Shown one piece after another: positions 12,907 through 15,892 of a stretch of 15,892 bases of DNA. Numbering within the stretch: the first letter of the stretch is position 1; every line of letters begins with the position of its first letter. This DNA is from Deltaproteobacteria bacterium (GTDB lineage: Bacteria > Desulfobacterota > Desulfobacteria > Desulfobacterales > UBA11574): assembly GCA_019313505.1 (NCBI GenBank), contig JAFDBA010000088.1, positions 1 to 15,892 of the forward strand, written 5' to 3'. Below the pieces are notes generated by a model that saw only the letters and a program-made list of their open reading frames with translations, was not told the DNA's origin and did not search any database. Position numbers and translations under genes: made by a program.

Positions 12907-14772
12907 TTTCTTCATGAAAGGTTCCAGCCACACAACATCGTAAGGAAGCAGGGTAATACAAAGCTTTTGCTCTTCAGCCATCCATTCCACTCCGCTTACA
13001 AGATCATACCAGCGGTTTTCACCTGTACCAAGCTGAGAAAGAAGAACCTCTATCCGGCAGACCTTGTTGGTGACATTGGTCAGGGTAAAAACAGACTGGT
13101 CACCTTCAGGCGAAATTCTCAAAACCACAAATATATCAGATGATATCATTAAAACATGTTGATCCCCATTAGGATGAAAGGCGCGTTTCTTTGTTCGGAT
13201 GGCAATAAGCCTCCCAAACTCCCGGCTAATCCGTGAAAGTTTAGAAAGAGGATCTTTCAGCGCCTCGGTGATAGCTCTGCCGTCAATCACCTTGCGGTTG
13301 ATATCCCGTTTTGATTTCGTGGACAGGACGGCCTCGATATCATTTTGAGTTCCAATCAGGCTGTGCATGTAAATTCCCGGAACGCCCCGAATAACCAGGG
13401 CAATTATCCTGGAGGCAACGAACCGTTTCACTTGAAACGCTATGTCCTCTTCGCTGTCCTCGTGATTAAGGGCGCTGAACCAGGCTATGTTGATCTCGTA
13501 AGGAACGTCACTTCCGTCTTCTCCTGTCTTGTACGAAATGAGTCCGCCATGATCTTCAGCCTTCTTAATGATGAAATTTATTTCTTTCTCGGGAAGAATA
13601 TTCTTAACCGCCATAACCCCTATACCGTCATGGGAGTCTAAAAAATTGAAAAAGGCGGTTGTTTTGGAAGGTGTCTTTAGATCTGATGCCCACCCGGAAA
13701 GGACCGTGCTATCCTCTGAATAGAATGTATATAACACAAGGGGGGGCAATGCAAAATTGTATACCATCTGTGCTTCATCTCGACCATTACCATAATATGA
13801 AATGTTTTCTTCATGGGGAACATTGGTTTCGGTTATCAAGGCCACACCGGGCGCCGCCACATTCAGAATGTCACGAAAGAGTTTAACAATCTCATGGGTC
13901 TGCTCCAGATGAACACACCGAGTCCCGGGTTCCGCCCACAGATAGGTTACCGCATCCAGACGAATAACTTTTGCTCCGTGACGCACATACATAAGCAGGA
14001 TCTCAACAACCCGCATAAGGACATCGGGATTGGAATAATTGAGATCAATCTGATCAGCAGAAAATGTGGTCCAGACATGGCGTGTACCGTTGATGGTCTT
14101 AAATTCCGAAAGGATATCAGTGGTTCGAGGACGAAATATCATACTACGTTGCTCCGGCGTAAGTTCAGCTGGAGACGAAAAATGTATAAAAAAATCCCAG
14201 TAATAAGGATTACCGTTCAAAAATTCCTGAAACCACCGGCTTTTGGCTGAAATATGGTTGATGACCCCGTCAAACATGAGCTGGTAATGATGTTGCAGTT
14301 CAGCGATGTCATCCCAGGTCCCCAGGTTGGAATCCACGGTTTCAAAGTCTATTATAGAAAACCCTCTGTCAGAGGAGTAAGGAAAGAATGGGAGTATATG
14401 GATGGTATTGATCGTCCCCTCCAGATATGTATCACAAAATTTAGCCAGTGTGGCCAGGGGAGAACGCTCTTCACCGCGCAAAAGATCACCATAAGTAATA
14501 AGTATTATGTCCTTTTCGGTAAACCGCTCTTCAGGGTCAAGCCTACTTTCTTTTTCAATCATTTCCGGAGGCTTATGTGCATAATAGACATCAATGATTC
14601 GTTCCAGTTCGGGCATATAGGCCTTTGCCACAGGTTCACCGTAAACAAAAGCCAGCCTGGCGAATATACGATCTCTTACTTCTGGTGGAATTTCAAAAAC
14701 CGGCCTTGAATAATCCGGTTCTTTGTTATGGGTGATTTCGGTGGTCTCAAAGTCTTTTTCAAGAGAGTTCAT
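12886..14772 (-). CDS. GH13 subfamily 18 alpha-glucoside phosphorylase (sucrose/glucosylglycerate phosphorylase-like)
   Basis: 628 residues from the ATG at 14772 (a GTG at 14826 in the same frame would add 18, but has no usable ribosome-binding site). The TIM-barrel motifs of GH13_18 are clear: TIHILPFFPYSSDRGFS, VINHIS, nucleophile Asp in RLDAVTYLWAEPGT, acid/base Glu in ITETNVPHEEN, and FFNFLDSHDGIG with the transition-state Asp. The DAVTYLW..PGT..HL form separates this group from plain amylases. These enzymes reversibly phosphorolyse an alpha-glucoside (sucrose, sucrose-6'-phosphate, glucosylglycerate or glucosylglycerol) to glucose-1-phosphate. Which substrate applies cannot be read from the sequence; glucosylglycerate, as in E. 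coli YcjM, is a fair candidate. No sugar transporter or synthase is adjacent. The stop codon overlaps a dispersed repeat. Confidence 0.88.
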   Translation of the reverse strand: MNSLEKDFETTEITHNKEPDYSRPVFEIPPEVRDRIFARLAFVYGEPVAKAYMPELERIIDVYYAHKPPEMIEKESRLDPEERFTEKDIILITYGDLLRGEERSPLATLAKFCDTYLEGTINTIHILPFFPYSSDRGFSIIDFETVDSNLGTWDDIAELQHHYQLMFDGVINHISAKSRWFQEFLNGNPYYWDFFIHFSSPAELTPEQRSMIFRPRTTDILSEFKTINGTRHVWTTFSADQIDLNYSNPDVLMRVVEILLMYVRHGAKVIRLDAVTYLWAEPGTRCVHLEQTHEIVKLFRDILNVAAPGVALITETNVPHEENISYYGNGRDEAQMVYNFALPPLVLYTFYSEDSTVLSGWASDLKTPSKTTAFFNFLDSHDGIGVMAVKNILPEKEINFIIKKAEDHGGLISYKTGEDGSDVPYEINIAWFSALNHEDSEEDIAFQVKRFVASRIIALVIRGVPGIYMHSLIGTQNDIEAVLSTKSKRDINRKVIDGRAITEALKDPLSKLSRISREFGRLIAIRTKKRAFHPNGDQHVLMISSDIFVVLRISPEGDQSVFTLTNVTNKVCRIEVLLSQLGTGENRWYDLVSGVEWMAEEQKLCITLLPYDVVWLEPFMKKEKTVNS

Positions 14773-14906
14773 TTTGTTGGTTCTCGAAGTATTATGCGCA
14801 TAGATCTTTGTTCGGCTTTCCAACACCTATTTGGTATTTAATTTATTACAGGCAAGATAAAATAGTATATTTAGAAATTTTTCCTCTTGAACAACTTACT
14901 TATATT

Positions 14907-15665
14907 TTAGATCTTCTTGTAGACACTCGGCTCTATATATTTCAAGTTATGGTTTATGCCGCTAAAACTTTCAGCGCCGCCTATTATAAAATAACTCCCG
15001 TGCTTTAAAACCGATGATAATTTATCAACAACGGCTTCTTTGGTAGGCTTATCAAAATAGATCATAACGTTTCTGCAAAATATGATATCAAAGATTTTTG
15101 ATGAGGGAGAATCTTTCAAAAGATTGAACTTTTCGAATGTTACCAGTTTTCGGATACTTTGTTTAACCCTTACATGATTTTCCCATTTGCCCATCCCTTT
15201 TTGAAAGTAACGTCTTAATGTAGTCTTTGGAATGTTGGTTATGCATTTTTGGGGATATATAGCCCTTCTGCCTTTTTGCAAACAGGAATCTGAAATGTCT
15301 GTTGCCAGTATTGACGGCGCAAATCCCGACTCCAAACAATATGTAGCTAAAGTATACGGTTCTTCTCCGCTGGAAGATGCCGCACACCAGATATTCTTGC
15401 AGCTTTGATTTAAATATTTAAAACTATCTGATTCTCTGAAAAAGAAGGTATGGTTGGTGGAGATGGCATCCAGAAAAAGATTCATCTCAACAGGATCATC
15501 TTCTATCATCGAAAGATATTTGTCAGCCTGAACCCCCAGTTTTCTGGTCCGTTTCCCAATCCTGGCATTCAGCAATTCCCGTTTTTCTTCAGTCAGCTTA
15601 ATGCCGGATTCATTATAAACGATATCGCAGTATCTCTTAAATTGTCTTTTGGTTAATTGTTTCAT
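14907..15665 (-). CDS. cheR: Chemotaxis protein methyltransferase CheR
   Basis: 252 residues. An N-terminal helical domain (about 1-75) is followed by the SAM-dependent methyltransferase domain. The conserved pieces are STNHTFFFRES (class: STNxTxFFRE), IWCAASSSGEEPYTLA (SAM-binding motif I), ILATDISDSCLQKGRRAIY and DIIFCRNVMIYFD. It methylates glutamates of chemoreceptors in the cytoplasm, opposing CheB. It is somewhat short because the linker between FFRES and motif I is compact. It lies 122 bp downstream of a cheB end on the same strand, the usual adaptation pair. No chemoreceptor binding pentapeptide target is visible in this window. Confidence 0.93.
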   Translation of the reverse strand: MKQLTKRQFKRYCDIVYNESGIKLTEEKRELLNARIGKRTRKLGVQADKYLSMIEDDPVEMNLFLDAISTNHTFFFRESDSFKYLNQSCKNIWCAASSSGEEPYTLATYCLESGFAPSILATDISDSCLQKGRRAIYPQKCITNIPKTTLRRYFQKGMGKWENHVRVKQSIRKLVTFEKFNLLKDSPSSKIFDIIFCRNVMIYFDKPTKEAVVDKLSSVLKHGSYFIIGGAESFSGINHNLKYIEPSVYKKI

Positions 15666-15707
15666 ATTTCATTTTCTCAAATATAAAATAAATGTCCATT
15701 TGCGGTT

Positions 15708-15760
15708 AATTAAAACCGCGAATCAAAAAATAAAATGAATGTCACCACGAATGAACACTT
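15708..15760. repeat. Diverged copy of AACCGCGAAT-type repeat between cheB and cheR
   Basis: AAAACCGCGAAT followed by an AT-rich stretch and CACCACGAATGAACACT resembles the repeat at 6953-7011, with one arm weakly kept. Low-level similarity only. Confidence 0.4.
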
Positions 15761-15787
15761 TAGGTATTTCATTCAGGTATTTCAATC

Positions 15788-15892
15788 TTAAATCATTTCA
15801 AGCGCGGTTCTTGTAACATTCCCAAGACTCACCACTTTCTCGACTGCTCCGAGTTTAATGGCTTCCTTGGGCATACCGAAAACCACGCAGCT
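15788..15892 (-). CDS. cheB: Chemotaxis methylesterase CheB, C-terminal end (partial)
   Basis: 34 codons and a TAA enter from the right edge. The translation SCVVFGMPKEAIKLGAV followed by EKVVSL is the characteristic end of the CheB methylesterase domain (class: SCVVFGMPxxAxxxGAVDxVxPL). CheB removes methyl groups from chemoreceptors. It is followed by cheR on the same strand. Confidence 0.85.
   Translation of the reverse strand, partial: SCVVFGMPKEAIKLGAVEKVVSLGNVTRTALEMI

Noticed and set aside
13345..14709. Several plus-strand ORFs of 75-151 residues
   Set aside because: All lie antisense to the GH13_18 gene and show no family features.
14773..14826. GTG start giving an 18-residue N-terminal extension of the GH13_18 enzyme
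   Set aside because: No Shine-Dalgarno at useful spacing and the added residues show no family similarity; the ATG at 14772 is preferred, though not proven.

Overview
This 15.9-kb window looks like the chromosome of an AT-leaning deltaproteobacterium (Desulfobacterota, probably a Desulfobacteraceae-like anaerobe). I infer this from the combination of a sigma-54-controlled type IVa pilin with PilR, a selenocysteine tRNA, LarC, a GH13_18 phosphorylase, HDOD and Che proteins, and several dispersed inverted repeats of the sort that litter such genomes. No 16S or other decisive marker is present, so the taxonomy is an inference.

Layout. Nearly everything from 1 to 9538 is on the minus strand. In minus-strand order this region holds: a broken M20 peptidase gene (9538-8524); a gene-less copy of a heptamer-repeat element (8523-8302); larC (8237-7071); pgpA (6900-6439); the tight lepB-pyrB-pyrC unit (6250-3361); a heptamer-repeat element carrying a four-helix-bundle (23S-IVP/bAvd-like) gene (3353-2786); pilR (2739-1312); pilA with a sigma-54 promoter and putative PilR sites (1286-592); a strong hairpin terminator; and the start of a GT-C-type membrane glycosyltransferase that leaves the window at position 1. 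tRNA-Sec sits at 9643-9740 on the plus strand. From 10011 to 12717 there is a plus-strand unit: a sigma-28-like promoter, a GEMM-I (cyclic-di-GMP) riboswitch-like leader, a 53-codon membrane microprotein not obvious from long-ORF searches, and two HDOD-domain proteins. It ends at a hairpin terminator that lies partly inside a dispersed repeat and partly inside the convergent GH13_18 phosphorylase gene (14772-12886). Upstream of that gene, on the minus strand, are cheR and the last 34 codons of cheB.

How the genes fit together. Two surface/motility modules are visible. One is the pilin with its sigma-54 activator and a possible pilin-modifying glycosyltransferase. The other is the HDOD pair, under what looks like flagellar-sigma plus c-di-GMP control, near cheR/cheB. 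Housekeeping genes lie between them: pyrimidine biosynthesis, signal peptidase, phosphatidylglycerol synthesis and nickel-pincer cofactor synthesis.

The least explained structure is the pair of related heptamer-array elements. One (2786-3353) carries the four-helix-bundle gene between arrays of a 7-bp pyrimidine unit, with purine-phase arrays at the opposite end. The other (8302-8523) keeps the same ends and about 28 bp of the gene's 5' end, but the body of the gene is gone. This suggests a small mobile or recombining cassette in an intact state and a deleted state.
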